This document shows positions 25,568 through 37,755 of a stretch of DNA of 64,000 bases, in pieces; within the stretch, counting starts at the first letter, position 1; every line of letters begins with the position of its first letter. The position numbers and the translations under genes were made by a program. The stretch comes from Pithys albifrons albifrons. Its lineage: Eukaryota; Chordata; Aves; Passeriformes; Thamnophilidae. Under the pieces are notes generated by a model that made no database searches, was not told the origin of the DNA, and worked only from the letters and a program-made list of their open reading frames with translations. The stretch spans positions 13,235,733 through 13,299,732 of the forward strand of contig NC_092473.1 in assembly GCF_047495875.1 (NCBI RefSeq). The letters are read 5' to 3'.

Positions 25568-28500
25568 CCCAGCGCTGAGAACACTCCGAGGGGCTCCCGC
25601 GCTGCCCTCGGGGCGGGGCTGGGCTAGGCTGGGCCGGGGGGGAGGGAAATTACAAGGAAATCCTCCATTATTTGTTTTTTCTCTCAAGGAGAAGTGAGTT
25701 CCGGGTGCGACAGTCCTTGGGCTGCGCCAGGGCGATGCCGGCGCTGCTGCCGGCAGAAGGCCCTTATTAAGTTATTATGTTGGCAAAACTTCGGCTTATG
25801 TGGCCCAGGGGAGCCGTAGTGAGCTATACAGGCAAAAACTTAATTTTGCTGTGGTAATTTATGTCCCTGCTGTGGCTCGACCACCTGAGCATCGCAGGCC
25901 TTTGCAAAGGCAAACACAAGGGCAGGTCTCAGCTGGAGAATTAATTCAGTTGCTCAGAGGCCTCTCCTCGGTCACCCGAGTCACACTTGTCTGAAATGAG
26001 CCCCTGAATAAAGACCTGAGGTGTCCACATGCACCACTTTGGTAAGGCTGGGCTGCAGCTCCTTCCAGCCCTTGTCTTATATCAAAATGTACCCCCCATT
26101 CTCTTGTACCCCAAGTTATCCTGCATTTATTCAGAGTGTCCTCAGCAGGGCTGCTGCTGCTCATCCATAATTTCAGCTTTCTCTGGGTGACAGGAACCAG
26201 TTATTTAAGCAGTTCACTGTGCTCAGAATGAAGAATCTTCTCTTTCCATTGCATGAATGCATCTCACATGCTCTTTGCTTGGCAGGTATGGAATATGGCC
26301 CTACCGGACCTTCAAGAAGTTGGGCATTCCCGGCCCGCGGCCTCTGCCGTTCGTGGGAACTTTCCTGGAGTACCGGCATGTGAGTGGCAGCAGCTGCCTC
26401 TTTGTAGCTGCCTTGGGTTCTTCTTTGGCTGCTGCTGTTCTTCCCATTCTTTGGGCATCTCTTTCCTCTGCCTGTGATTCAGTCAGCTGGAAGTGATGCT
26501 TTTAGGTAGGAAGCTCTTTGGACACGCAGATAACACAAAAATTCAGGATGACCTGAATGAGGTGTGCTGTATTTTAAAACTACTTTGTAATTTAAGTTTT
26601 TAGTTTCTCCCAGCATTTCTGCCTGTTCCTGAGCAGCTGAAGTTCTGTTGGAAGCAAAGAAAAAAATACTGGGGAGATGCCTAAGGCTGCTGTTTTCAGA
26701 GAACTGCATGTTTCTGTGCCTTTTTGTCATCAACATGAAGAGGCTGAATTAGCCCCAGCAATGCCTCATTCAGCCTTTTGCTGCTGGGCCAGCCTGAGAT
26801 AAGCCAGACAAATAGATGTTTAAATGAAACTCAGATTTTATTGAGGTATCAAATCTTATCAAGTAACTAGGTAGTAGCTGATCCCAGGTAACTGATTGCA
26901 AATGCAGAACAAATGCATTGGCTTCAATAAACCGGTGTTTTACTTGGTGTTTGCTGGGTTTATAGAATGCATGTGGCCTCTTACTAATGGTTTAGTGAGT
27001 GTTACATAGCCCATAAGTTTCATCCTTACATGTAACATCAGTTAAAACCCTAATGAAAACAAAACAAAAAAGCCATGTTCACTCCAGTTCAGTAACTGCA
27101 GTGGAAGATCATATGAGGACACGGCAGTAGCAGCTCTAACTTGTTGAGCTGAAGGTGAAAGGACACCTTGGGATCTGGTTCTGCCTCCTAACTCTGCTCA
27201 TACTAAAACTGTGTGCCCTTGTCTTTGTTACATTTTTAAATCAGGTTGGCTGGTAGAAGTTGAAAGTGCTTTTTTTGTTCATTTTTCTCTGCTCTCTTTT
27301 ATCTCTCCAATGCAGATGTCCCATAAGCATCTATGTGATGCTTGAGAGCAACCATGCACCTCCCACCCTCAACCTCTGCCACTTACAATGAGTCTGTGGG
27401 ATGCACAGTGCTGCCAGCTGTGACCTGCTTTCATCACTTTTGACTGGCACACCCTTCATTTCTCCTTTCTTCTTTTCCAGGGAGTCCACCATTTTGATCA
27501 GGTGTGCTTTGAAAAGTATGGAAAAATCTGGGGGTGAGTTTCTGCCGAACAAAACCACTTGTTTGGGGTGCTCCACAGCCCCAAAATAGAATGGAAAAAG
27601 GTACATTGCCACCATGTCTCTCAGCACTGTAATTCCAGCAGTGACAGCTTGGGAAAAACCCAGACTCACCACTGGGAAAGTCTCCACCCATCTCTCCAAA
27701 GCTTCTCTCCTGCTGGGATTTCAGTATGATGCAGGATTGGGATGATGGTGGCCAGTTTGGGGGGTTATTTGTTTGCATAAGCTTTGAAAATAACCTCCAC
27801 TTCTTTGGTGTCAAACTGAGCATCCTGCCTTTGAAGCTGCTGCTCTGTGTGTCTGGAGCAGGAAGCGAGCTGGAGGCTGCCACGGGGTTTGTCATCTTGC
27901 TCCCTGCTTCTCCCAGAGCTGGGGCATGAGCTGCCTTTCAACCTGCCTCCCTGCTCCCTGCACAGCGCTGGTTCTGTGCAGGGGCCTCTTATCAGTCTTC
28001 TGTTGAGAACCTCTCAAACTGAAGCAAAATTGCTGTGCAAAAAAAAAAAATCCTGGGAGGCTTCATGAAACCTGGCACATTTTTTTGAAACATTAAATGT
28101 TCTCAAGCTTCTTGAAGATGGCAGCTTCCCTCAGCTGCGGCCCAAGGCTCCCTGCCCTTTAGCCCACACCATGACTTTTAAGTTGTTCTGTCTCTGTTGA
28201 TTGGAAAATGGAAGAGACAGATGTTTTTCACCTCTCAGTGCCTCATAGGCCAGGCAGGAAATCTCTTTACTCCATAGTTAGGCTGTTCAGTGTGGATTTA
28301 CTGTCTCCAGCATTCAGTCACAGAAACAGAACTCAGACAGGCCAAGTGCAGGGGATCAACATCGTGGCAAAATCTGCGTTTTATCTAAACCCACACTGCT
28401 TTGGCAACTCTTTGGTACCACAGACGATTGCTGGAAATGCTCATGCTGCCCATGTTTGGCACGTTTTTCCCTTTTCTCCTGTTTGTTACTACATAATAAA

Positions 28501-31500
28501 ACAGTTTCAGCCTCATCCTTTTGACTGTTCTCTCAGAGGGGACTCGGATGGACCAAACCCTTTGTGCCATGGCTCTGGCCACAGACAGAGCAGGCTGCTT
28601 TTGCTCCAGCTGACCATGAGCAATGGACTGACTGTGAGTTTCTCCTGGCTTAGGTTTTATGATGGCAGGCAGCCTGTGCTGGCTGTTTTGGACCCCATCC
28701 TCATCAAAAACATCCTGGTGAAAGAATGCTACACCATTTTTACTAATCGCCAGGTAGGTACCTAGTCCTGTGCTTTGCTCTCCAGTACAGAGCACATGCA
28801 GCAAGAGAGGCATTTCTTCATGGCTTCTGTTCTCCTCTGAGCTCTTCAGCAAATCCTGCTCTCTGATGTGCCCCAATTTATTGATGTTACTAACATGGAA
28901 ACCCTGCTAGGGAGGTGTAGAAGCTGGTCTGGCTGGGACCTTGGACCATCAGCCTGGCTGCACCCTAGGGCAGATGTCATTTATGACTCTTAGCGTCTTG
29001 TTTCCATTTCTGTTGTTTGCTTCTTGAGGTAGAGTTGACATGATTTCAGGGTCCAAGTGAACACTCCATAGTGGGTTTTCCTTTGCATTTCTGTCATGTG
29101 GATGGGACTGTAAACCTTCACCTGTTTCCCTGTATAACCATGTCCCCTTTCTACAACATTCTTCCTGTGCAGAACTTTGGTCTGAACGGGCTCCTGGAGT
29201 CGGCCCTCAACGTGGCTGCAGATGAGCAGTGGAAAAGGATTCGTACAGTGCTGTCTCCAACCTTCACCAGTGGGAAGCTGAAGGAGGTAATGCACAGGCC
29301 ACTGGTACTTTTCATCAATAGCTGGAGGAGAACTGGACTGTTTCCCCTCCAACAGGAAAGTCCCCGTGTTTGTCAAGACCACATCCATGAGCACCTGCAT
29401 TGTGGGTACAGTTCAGCAATACAGTGTCTGTCTGCCATCATGGGGTTGGACTCAGGAGAAGGAGATGGATGAAATGGCCCGTGAGGCTGTTGTCCCTGTG
29501 GCCTGTGTTTTCATCTTGCTAAGCATATCACTCAGACCATGGCTGTCCATTGTCCATGCACTCAGGAGCCATGTTCACTCCCAGCTGGAGTGGATGCTTA
29601 GCTGGAATGGGAGCTGTGTGTGGATTTTGGGAGGAGAGCTCTGAGGACAGATTGTTAAGATGAGAGAAAGCAATGTCTGAGGCCTGGAAATGAGACCTTC
29701 CCCTTGCTTGCCCTTCCTCCCTAAGCCAGACTTGGTGAATGGCAGATGACAGTGTGGAATCACCCAGACTTGTCTGGTGGTAGGGAAGGAGTCAACAATA
29801 CTTTCTGCTTTGTTTTGCATTTCAGATGTTCCATATCATTAATCACTATGGGGAAAAATTAGTGAAAAATATTGAGAAGAAAGTGGCTAATGATGAATTT
29901 GTGACCGTGAAGGAGTGAGTAACTGTGTGGGGCTGACAGGAAAGGGTTTGTATTCAGTGTGGGGAAGGGGCTGTTTTGGAGAGCCTTTTCCATGCTGCAG
30001 CATAGATCCCTTGTCATCTTGGAGACAAATTCCACAGCAGTCACAGACGTGGCATGTTCCCCAGGAGTGGGCTTGCTCTGCTCCGCTCAAGGGGACAGCT
30101 GTGCTCTGTTCCCCATTTCATTTTACTGGGGATGCATTTTTAGTAAGGAGTAGAGCCCACTCCAGAAACTGTGCAAGATGTGGTACTTTTGGATGTCATT
30201 TTTGCAATCTCTTTTACAGATGAAAGTCAGAATATAGTCTTTGTTACCCTGGATTGCAGTTCAGTGCTTTCCAACTACAGCTTAGGTTTTTGAAGCTGAG
30301 AAAAACTGGGGAATGAATGCAACTGGGGAAACTTGGGAAAATATAATGGTGATTACTGACAGATCAGGAGAGACCTACTGTTAGGACTCTGCATTAAGAG
30401 AGATTCCATCTCACAACAATTGTTCCTAGATGGGCCCTTATTTACTGCTGTGGTTGGGTTCATCTCATTCACTCTCTCTTCTTTTCTGCTCAGCATTTTT
30501 GGAGCCTACAGCATGGATGTGGTGGCCAGCACTTCTTTCAGTGTCAATGTTGACTCCATGAGCAACCCCAATGACCCCTTTGTCACCAACATTAAGAAAT
30601 TTCTCCAATTCAGTTTTCTGAGTCCCGTGTTCTTGTTCTTAGGTATGACACACCTCATCTCGTACAGCCCTGAATCAGTGTCAGAGGTGGTGACCACCTG
30701 CATTTCCTGGTAGCTCCCTTTATAGCTTTGAGTCCTCTTTGCCACCTGGTTGATGCCCAGCAATTTGCAGGATTAGATTTACCCTGGCAGATTGCAGAAA
30801 TATTTCCTCAGGGAAACCACAGTTAGGATTTGTACAGCCTGTGTGGGTCTTTGCAGCATTGTCCTACCAGCAGAGAATATTTGCAGAGACATGATGGAGA
30901 GCTGCTCTGTCACAGAGAGCTGCACTTAGTGTGGCATTTTGGTTATAAAGAAACATATGGAGGAGATTCTCAAGTGGTACTGCATTCCAGCCATGGTTAG
31001 GTAAAAAGAGCTGAAGGCAACAAAAACCAGTTTTTTGGGTTAGGGTCCAGATTTACCCCTCTCCTTTCTATGCTTTTTGCCAGTTTTGTGTTTCTTGGGG
31101 CCCCTTTGAGCTCAAATATGTTGTTCTTTCATTTTAGTGTTGTTCCCGTTTGTTGTCCCTGTGCTGGAAAAGATGAAGGTGACTCTGTTACCCTCAGACG
31201 TCATGGACTTCTTCAAGAACGTCTTCATAAAAATGAAGAAGGAACGGGAAAAGGGCAGCAGCATGGTGAGTCCAGCCTGGGTGGCCTCTTTACTTCAGGA
31301 TAAGCATGTTGTCCTGAGTGCAGGAGGGGCCCTGGTGGCATCTTCAGAAGCTGTGGTGCATCACCTGCTCTTCAAAACAGCTCATGGCTCACCAGTTCTG
31401 AAGTGGGTCAGAACCATCCCCTGCCTGGGCATCCAAGTGGGGAAGTATCTGTGGTCATAGGCAGTCTCTAGTCCAGACCTCATCATGCACTGAAGCCACA

Positions 31501-34500
31501 AGCTACCAGTGGGGCTGGCTGTGAATAGAGCAAGTGTCTTAGCAAGGGTCTTGTACTGGACAAGGTTTGCTTTGTCCCCACCCACATCTTCTCTGCTTGC
31601 CTCTGTCTCTCCCCAGGACCGTGTTGATTTCCTGCAGCTCATGATTGAATCACAGAACTCACAAGATGGCTGTAAGTCTGCTGAGGCTGACTTGGACAAA
31701 AGTATGTCTTGAGATCTGTCCTCCTCTCAGCAGAAAGCAGTAGAAACCCTGTCAGGTTAAAGGAGGGAAGAAGGGAGAGGGTTTTAGGCATTCATCCCAT
31801 AGGATAGTCAAGATCTCAGTAGTGGGCCCATAATGCTGTTTATTACAGAGAAGCCATATTTTTATTATATCGCATTTCCTGCGATAAATCCCGAGGTCTG
31901 TTTGTACAACAAAGGGTAAAAAGAGTGACTATTTCCTTGCTCCTGTTTCTTCTCTTCTTTGAAGGCCAGCAACATTGGCTGTATTTCAGAAAGCACACAA
32001 ACCACGTATGTTTGTGTGTACCTTGCTCATCTCTGAGCTCATCTCTGAGCCCTGTCGTGGGTAAACTGTTAAATTAAGCAAATAATGGCTCAGCCAAGTG
32101 TAGTCCCAGTCCCTCAACCTCAGTTAAAGCAGGATGCTTGCAAACTTTTGGGGTGCTATTTGTAAGACATCCTGTCAGCACTTGGGCACTGCAGCAGTGC
32201 CAGCATTAAATCCTGGGTTCTCCTTGTTGCTACTGCCACATTATGCTCAGGGCTACTAATCATTCGGCAGTGCAAGTCTTACCTCATGGCTGAGAGGAGC
32301 TGCTGGACATCTCTTCATCTCTATCTTTTCCTGGCATGTGCTCCTGTTAAGTAGCTAGGAGTAGCATTGACTAGATTGATGACCGAGATCCTGTATTCCC
32401 AAGGGTTAATTACTGTAGTTTTCAGCTCCTTGTATGTGCTTTTATGCCTTTTTCCAGCATTAAGTGATGAAGAGATTCTGGCCCAGGCTCTTATCTTTGT
32501 CTTTGCCGGTTATGAGACCACCAGCTCCACCCTCAGCTACATAGCCTATAACCTGGCTGTCCACCCTGACGTGCAGCAGCGACTCCAGGATGAGGTCGAT
32601 ACAAACCTACCCAACAAGGTAAAGGATGGTGTGAAGATGCCAAGGTTGTCCCCACCTGTGCCTTGCAAACCCTGAGCTAAAAGCCAGGCTGGAAACAAAA
32701 GAGTGCCCAAGGTGCTGGCACTGAGATTTCGCCTCCCCTGGTCTCTGATGCCTGAAGGGGAAACGTTGTGGGGGTCTTAGGGTGGGAGTAAAAGTCCTGT
32801 GTTCACAGCTGTCCCCACTCCTCTCCCAGGCCACTCCCACGTACAGTGCCATCACACAGATGGAGTACCTGGACATGGTGGTGAATGAATGTATCCGGCT
32901 CTACCCTGCTGGGGGCCGGCTCCAGAGGGTCTGCAAGAAGACGGTGGACATCAATGGGGTGACTATTCCAAAGGACATGGTGGTCATTATCCCAGCCTTT
33001 GTGCTGCACCGCGACCCGGCGTACTGGCCAGAGCCGGATGAGTTCAGGCCAGAGAGGTGAGGGCCAGGCAGAGGGAATAGCTGCGTGCTTGACCTCAGCC
33101 CTGGGAGTGGAAATGGCAGAAAAATTGGGGAATGCATGATTATAACATTTAAATTAGGCATTTATCATTGTCTGACATCTAGTCCCGGCATCACCGAGAG
33201 GGGAGTTTTATGATCTACATCCATAAACTGTGCATGGAATTTAATTAACTACATTGAAGGGAGCAACAGTGAGAGCAGCTCCCAGCAGCTGTAACAGTGA
33301 GGGGTTTATGGCCAGATATTAAAGCAAGAGCCATTGGGTGACTGGCACAAAGCCCTGCGAATCAGCAGGGAAAGGGCAAAGATGGGTAGCAAATAAAACT
33401 TAATTTTTAATTCAAGTTATGAAGCAGTCTTTGCTTAGGAGCTCTGTCAGACCCTGCAAAATGAGACAACAGCCCAAGGCAGATCTGGGAGCCCCTGGGC
33501 CTGCTAGTCTTCAGGTGGCCAGGAAGACATTGAGAGTTGGCCCAGAGAGAGCAGGACCAGATTTGTGCCCTTGCACCAGAAGCTAAAATATCCCTGGAAG
33601 CTAGTAGGGATGTGGTGACCTTTGGGACAAAATGTGACATCAGTATAAGGCAGAAGTTAGGGAGGGAGATGAGTGCTGCTGCAGTCTCCTATGGAGCCCA
33701 TGGTCACCTTGTGTTGAATTCAGAAGGGAACACCCAAATGGCAGCACTCTGGCAATTGGCAGGTTACACCAGTTGCTCCGGTAGCTCCATCCTTACTCCA
33801 GCTGGCAAATAGCATGGGTGGTTAGATAGGAGCTGTTTAGGGATCCCTTGCCTTGCTGGGAGTTCATCAGAGGGTTGTGCAGGTGTCTCAGTAGCAAGAC
33901 ACTTCAGTACTGACTTAGTGTGTCTGAAGTTTGTACCCGGACCTCATGCACTGGGAATGAAAAGCCTCCTAACATGAAAACTAACTGATCACTAAGAAGT
34001 ATTACTGAAAATGCTCGGTGGCAAATTTCTCTGTGAAGCTGATTGTTCTTTCCTATTTTTCATGATGAGGAGAGGAATGGCTGGCATGTCTCAAAAGCAA
34101 CCCTGCCTTTAGTCACGCAGGGAGAGAACGTCTTTGTGTTCACTCAGTCCTTTGATGTTCAGGGAAGCCGTGAAGCTGTAGACCTGTGTGTTTTAGGGTT
34201 TGAAATCTGGATTCAGTTTTGGAGCTGAGAGGGACTTCTGAGGAAAGAGTAGTTAGGACATCCATCAGCATATTTCAAGTATTCCCTGGTCACCTGATGC
34301 ACCTGGAGTTGCACAACCATCTCTGAGCAGTAGGATAAAAGCAGAGGCAGAAGGTATCTGTTGAAACAGAAATAAGGGACTTAGCTGGATTCTTCTAATA
34401 TGCACAGAAACACAAAAAGCTTTTGCCTTCTCAGACCTGTCACCGCTTCAGATCTGGAAGCTGATACATCTCGGAACAGCAGTTCATGTTAACTTGGTTT

Positions 34501-36721
34501 TTTTGGTTGTTATCAGGTTCAGTAAAGAGAACAAAGAGGGTATAGACCCCTACACTTTCCTCCCGTTTGGGGCTGGCCCCAGGAACTGCATAGGAATGAG
34601 GTTTGCTCTCCTCGTCATGAAAGTGGCTGTGGTCGTCCTGTTGCAAAACTTCTCCTTCAGAACATGCAAAGACACACCGGTGAGGATACGAGATGATGTA
34701 TTTCATTACCTGCCCTTTACTCCCAGTCAGATGGTCCTACAGTTACATGGGAATAACTGCTTAAATCTTAGTTCATTTTAAGTGGTTCACCACAAGTTAC
34801 TGATACTTTGTTTTTAAGCCTCTACAGAAACGTATTTAATGTTGGTGGGATATTTTAGGCTGAAATCCCTGAAGTCCTCTGATTTCTTCAGGTCCACCTA
34901 AAGTGTGGAGTTCTTGCTCCTCCAAGGTGCACTGCAGGTCTGCCTTGACCCAGCTTAGTAAGACCCTCCTCCAGAAAGCAAAAAGGGAATATCCCCCCCA
35001 GCCCACACCAAGGCTGTGCTTTGCAACACAAACATGGCATGGTGAGACATGCCAAGACATCTCTTAGAGGCAACCAGGCAGCCCAAAAGGGTAATGATTT
35101 TCAAGTAAGTGCAATCTGAGTTCAGTTTGAATTTGCAACTCTCTCTCTCTCTCTCTCTGAGGCAATGCAGGATCCCACCAGGTTTTGGGTTTGCCCAGGA
35201 TCCCAGTGAATGCTGTGTGCAGTACTGATGGGACAGGCCTTGCAAGCTGGGGCTGTTTGACATAAAATAAATGCAGTAGCTGTTGGGAATGATATGTCAA
35301 GCCCCCCAGGAGCACAGCAGCTCCCTAGAGGCAGGCAGCACTACGGGGTTGGTTTCCAGCCCAACCCAGCTCTGCACTGGCTGCTGCAAAAGGCTGTGCC
35401 ATTAATGCATTTTGTTAGTGAGGTGAGTTTGGGAACTCAGAGCAGAGGGGCCAGCAAGTGCATTCAAAGGACGTTTGTTGTAAAAAACAGAGAAATCCTG
35501 TTATTAAATTATTCCTTGGCACGGGTGCTCAGCTGGAATCTCTGCAGATTCAGATTGCAGCTCAACTAGTAACCTGGAGGTGAAAGACTGTAATAGTCCA
35601 TTAACAATGCAGTGACCTATCCACCCTCCCCCAAGTCTAATGACATTTTTCTAGTCCTCTGCAATCCATAAAATTGATTCTTTTTATAACTGCCTTTAAT
35701 TAAAAGGAGACAAGTTAAATATGTATTGTATTATTGGTGCCCATAGGTTTATGGGGCTCTTTCAGCCCTTTTTTCTACAGAAGATGTCATGTACATCAGA
35801 TCAGAGTGGGAGAGAAAAATTCATGCTGGAGCATCCCTTTGGAATATGTATATGGAAACTGCAGCCTCCTCTCATTCCCCCACTGATGGCACGTTGGGCT
35901 CCAAGCCACATTACTTAAATTTCCTGAAACAAAGCTTACTAGGATATGGGGATTTGAATGTAGCTTGTCAGGCTGAGTGTATCACCCTTGTGCTGTTGGG
36001 GAGAGGGAGAGCTGGAATATGAGCAGCATCCATTAGTGAGGGAGACAAAACACTCTTCCTTCCTCTGCAAGTTGACTCCCTCCAACACCCACTTTAAATG
36101 TTTTTACTGAGACTTCCAGCCTACCCCATGAAAACCTTTTTGTGTGAGGATGCTTTTGCCTTGGTACTTGGTCTAAGCAGCAATCTCATTTTTGTTCTTC
36201 CTGGAGAGCTCATTGCTCCTCCAGTTCCCATTATGGTCTGTTTCCCCTTAGTGCTGACACACTCCATCATTAAACAAGAGGGCACCACGTGGCCCTCCTT
36301 GGCTGCAGCTCCCTGGGTGGGTTTTGGCTGCTCTTCCCTCTGTGTGCAGCCTGTTGATCACTGCACCAAGCATTTTGTACCATGCCATGTGAAAGCCAGA
36401 ACTCACTAACCAGTTTATTCAAGAGCTGAGGGCTATTAAACACCAGCTGGTAGCTGTTTTGCATGAGCAGTAGTGATAGTTGTGCTGTCAGTGCACCTGT
36501 AGGTTAGGAAGTGCATTGAAATTGTGGTAGCTGGGATGTATGTGGGCTGTAGGGCTCCTGTTGTTGCCGTGTCTGTCCCTTTTCCCAGCTTACGTGGCTG
36601 TTTTGTTTTTTATCTCTTGCTCAAGATCCCACTTGTTCTGGACTCGAAAGGTTTCATGCAACCAAAGAAGCCCATTGTCCTGAAGATGGTTCCCAGAGCC
36701 CAGGCTGACCTTAAGAAGTGA
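25425..36721 (+). CDS. CYP3A: Cytochrome P450 family 3 subfamily A, complete gene of 13 exons
   Basis: The exons join at 25425-25495, 26286-26379, 27481-27533, 28654-28753, 29173-29286, 29826-29914, 30494-30642, 31138-31265, 31617-31701, 32458-32618, 32830-33056, 34517-34679 and 36626-36721, giving 509 residues (human CYP3A4 has 503). Exon sizes match human CYP3A genes except exon 9 (85 nt here, 67 in human) and the last. All P450 marks are present: N-terminal anchor, PGP hinge, I-helix AGYETT, K-helix ECIR, PERF, and the heme loop [10 protein letters not shown] with its cysteine ligand. The product is a microsomal heme mono-oxygenase that takes electrons from P450 reductase and oxidises steroids and foreign compounds. 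Birds carry more than one CYP3A; I cannot say which orthologue this is. The ATG lies in a strong Kozak context, ACCACCATGG. Confidence 0.93.
26286..26379 (+). CDS. CYP3A: CYP3A exon 2: proline hinge
   Basis: 94 nt between TTGGCAG and CAT|GTGAGT. It reads [20 protein letters not shown] then [20 protein letters not shown] is the conserved hinge between anchor and catalytic domain. Confidence 0.93.
27481..27533 (+). CDS. CYP3A: CYP3A exon 3
   Basis: 53 nt after TTTTCCAG, donor GGG|GTGAGT. It reads [18 protein letters not shown], the A-helix region (family form: D-x-x-C-x-x-K-Y-G-K). It is short and easily missed by gene finders. Confidence 0.92.
28654..28753 (+). CDS. CYP3A: CYP3A exon 4
   Basis: 100 nt after GCTTAG, donor CAG|GTAGGT. 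It reads [19 protein letters not shown] then [14 protein letters not shown], covering the beta-1 strands and helix B; LVKECY-FTNR is typical of CYP3A. Confidence 0.93.
29173..29286 (+). CDS. CYP3A: CYP3A exon 5: B-C loop and helix C
   Basis: 114 nt after CTGTGCAG, donor GAG|GTAATG. It reads [43 protein letters not shown] contains the helix C tryptophan and arginine that contact a heme propionate. The first half is substrate recognition site 1 and differs clearly from mammalian CYP3A. Confidence 0.93.
29826..29914 (+). CDS. CYP3A: CYP3A exon 6
   Basis: 89 nt after TTTCAG, donor GA|GTGAGT. It reads [29 protein letters not shown] plus a split aspartate codon. This is the D-helix region. Confidence 0.92.
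30494..30642 (+). CDS. CYP3A: CYP3A exon 7
   Basis: 149 nt after TGCTCAG, donor TAG|GTATGA. It reads [39 protein letters not shown] then [18 protein letters not shown] and the NP-DPF motif are CYP3A signatures of helices E and F. Confidence 0.93.
31138..31265 (+). CDS. CYP3A: CYP3A exon 8
   Basis: 128 nt after ATTTTAG, donor ATG|GTGAGT. It reads [38 protein letters not shown] and SSM, the F-G loop to helix G. The F-G region lies at the membrane and the substrate entrance. Confidence 0.92.
31617..31701 (+). CDS. CYP3A: CYP3A exon 9 with two in-frame donors
   Basis: The exon follows CCCCAG and reads [18 protein letters not shown], then [10 protein letters not shown]. The 85-nt form ends at 31701 with A|GTATGT. 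A second donor, T|GTAAGT, stands at 31671 and gives a 55-nt form ten codons shorter in the same phase. Human exon 9 is 67 nt, so length does not decide. The sequence lies in the linker before helix I, where length changes are tolerated. I chose the longer form because the extra part is open and the family usually has a longer linker. Confidence 0.75.
32458..32618 (+). CDS. CYP3A: CYP3A exon 10: I-helix
   Basis: 161 nt after TTTCCAG, donor AAG|GTAAAG. It reads [20 protein letters not shown] and on to [25 protein letters not shown] is the oxygen-activation motif, with the Glu-Thr pair that delivers protons to the heme-bound oxygen. Confidence 0.95.
32830..33056 (+). CDS. CYP3A: CYP3A exon 11: K-helix and meander
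   Basis: 227 nt after CTCCCAG, donor GAG|GTGAGG. It contains [16 protein letters not shown] with the E-x-x-R pair, then [37 protein letters not shown] is completed by F in the next exon, forming the PERF motif. Confidence 0.95.
34517..34679 (+). CDS. CYP3A: CYP3A exon 12: heme-binding loop
   Basis: 163 nt after TATCAG, donor CCG|GTGAGG. It reads [20 protein letters not shown] then [19 protein letters not shown]. The heme loop F-x-x-G-x-R-x-C-x-G is intact and contains the cysteine thiolate ligand. Confidence 0.95.
35139..35158 (+). repeat. (CT)10 microsatellite
   Basis: Ten perfect CT units in CYP3A intron 12. It could serve as a length marker. Confidence 0.95.
36626..36721 (+). CDS. CYP3A: CYP3A exon 13: C terminus
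   Basis: 96 nt with stop TGA. The acceptor is GCTCAAG, weaker than the others. It reads [31 protein letters not shown]. The QPKKPIVLK strand is typical of the CYP3A C terminus. It lies 1946 bp after exon 12. Confidence 0.93.
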   Translation: MPLVLDSKGFMQPKKPIVLKMVPRAQADLKK

Positions 36722-37755
36722 AAGAAGCAGGAACAGAACAAGAGACTCTTATTTGGTGGTGCCTCCTCTAACTCTTGAGAGGAGACCAGGTTGAGGTGCA
36801 CGATGTAGGAATGTCAGAGGTGCTACCCCCCATTTCATAAGGGTTTGGCCCAGCATAATTACATGAGCATTATCCTAATGAACACGAGCCCCAGGCCCCA
36901 CTGTCTCCAATCACAATAGGCATTTTGCAAGACCATTTGCACTTGAGTTATTTGGGCATTTTTTTCTCTCCTTCTGAAGAGGCACTTTTCTAAGCAATTT
37001 GATTCCAGACACTGTCAGTCTCTTCTGGCAGTGTAATTTAAATCAAGATAGGGAGAGCAAATTGCACATAGTTAAGTAATGCTGCCATTGCTCCTGTTCC
37101 CACTGCCTGCTGGGTAACTCTGTGTCTTCTGGTTTTATTCTCCTGGGAATGCAGAGTTGTCCAGGGCTATTTTCTCAGCTCTGTGCCATGACCCTGACAA
37201 GTGTTAAAATGGTCACACTTGAAGAACTGAATGCCTGCAGCAAATTTTCTGATGCTGATTTATTTAGATTTTGGTATGATTTTAGATGGCTTTTGTGTGT
37301 TTCCAAGAGCAGATGAGTGAACTGGAGGAGCCCAGAGAGAAGCAGTTACCCCTAATGTCTGGAGATTTGCAGAGTGGGAGAGAAGTGTCCCACATGTGTT
37401 TCCTGATTGTTTGCTTACTGTACCCTGGGCATGCAGCCACCTGCCATGGAAGGGATTGTCAACACAAGCACTGTCCACACTGTTACCATGACACCTTTTG
37501 CTTTAGTTTATATTAGGCTAATGTAAGACCAACTGAACTGAATAATGATGCAGGGTGCAGGCCTGAGAGCCTTCAAATGTTCTGGACAACCATAATCTGG
37601 AAGAAAGGTGCCTTTGGCTATTAAGAGCTTCAAAGTCTTGCCAGACTGTCCTTGATGTAGATTCTAAAAGACCTGTATTCTGACATTTCATACTATTCCT
37701 CCAGAAACTGCTGCTGAAGTGCTAGCTGCAATAAAAAGCTCACCTCTTCTGTAAC
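36722..37755 (+). other. CYP3A: Presumed 3' UTR of the first CYP3A gene
   Basis: No credible frame follows the TGA. The first canonical AATAAA that I found on the plus strand is at 37730-37735, which would give a 3' UTR of about 1 kb. A variant signal nearer the stop cannot be excluded. Confidence 0.5.
37730..37735 (+). terminator. CYP3A: Candidate polyadenylation signal of the first CYP3A gene
   Basis: AATAAA in the context CTGCAATAAAAAGC, 1009 bases after the stop codon and followed by T-rich stretches. Confidence 0.45.

Larger units (their letters stand above)
25320..25640 (+). promoter_or_regulatory. CYP3A: CpG-island promoter of CYP3A
   Basis: CpG density rises sharply here compared with the flanks and covers exon 1. 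No TATA box stands at a useful distance from the start codon. A palindromic E-box TCACGTGA at 25369-25376 is followed at once by ATGGCGG, which resembles a YY1 core. A GC box GGGGCGGGGC lies at 25610-25619 in intron 1. The start site of transcription is not known; I infer that it lies between 25330 and 25424. Confidence 0.6.
25496..36625 (+). other. CYP3A: CYP3A introns
   Basis: Twelve introns from 211 bp (intron 10) to 1946 bp (intron 12). I see no CR1 or LTR insertion in any of them. The (CT)10 repeat at 35139-35158 sits in intron 12. Short open frames in the introns, such as 28208-28765 and 36098-36409, lack family similarity apart from exon parts they overlap. Confidence 0.6.

Noticed and set aside
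24884..25687. A 267-codon open frame on the minus strand with repeated GVWIPRDRG-type units.
   Set aside because: It is the translation of the minisatellite: unit lengths divisible by three and absence of stops in GC-rich DNA produce it. It overlaps CYP3A exon 1 and has no family match.
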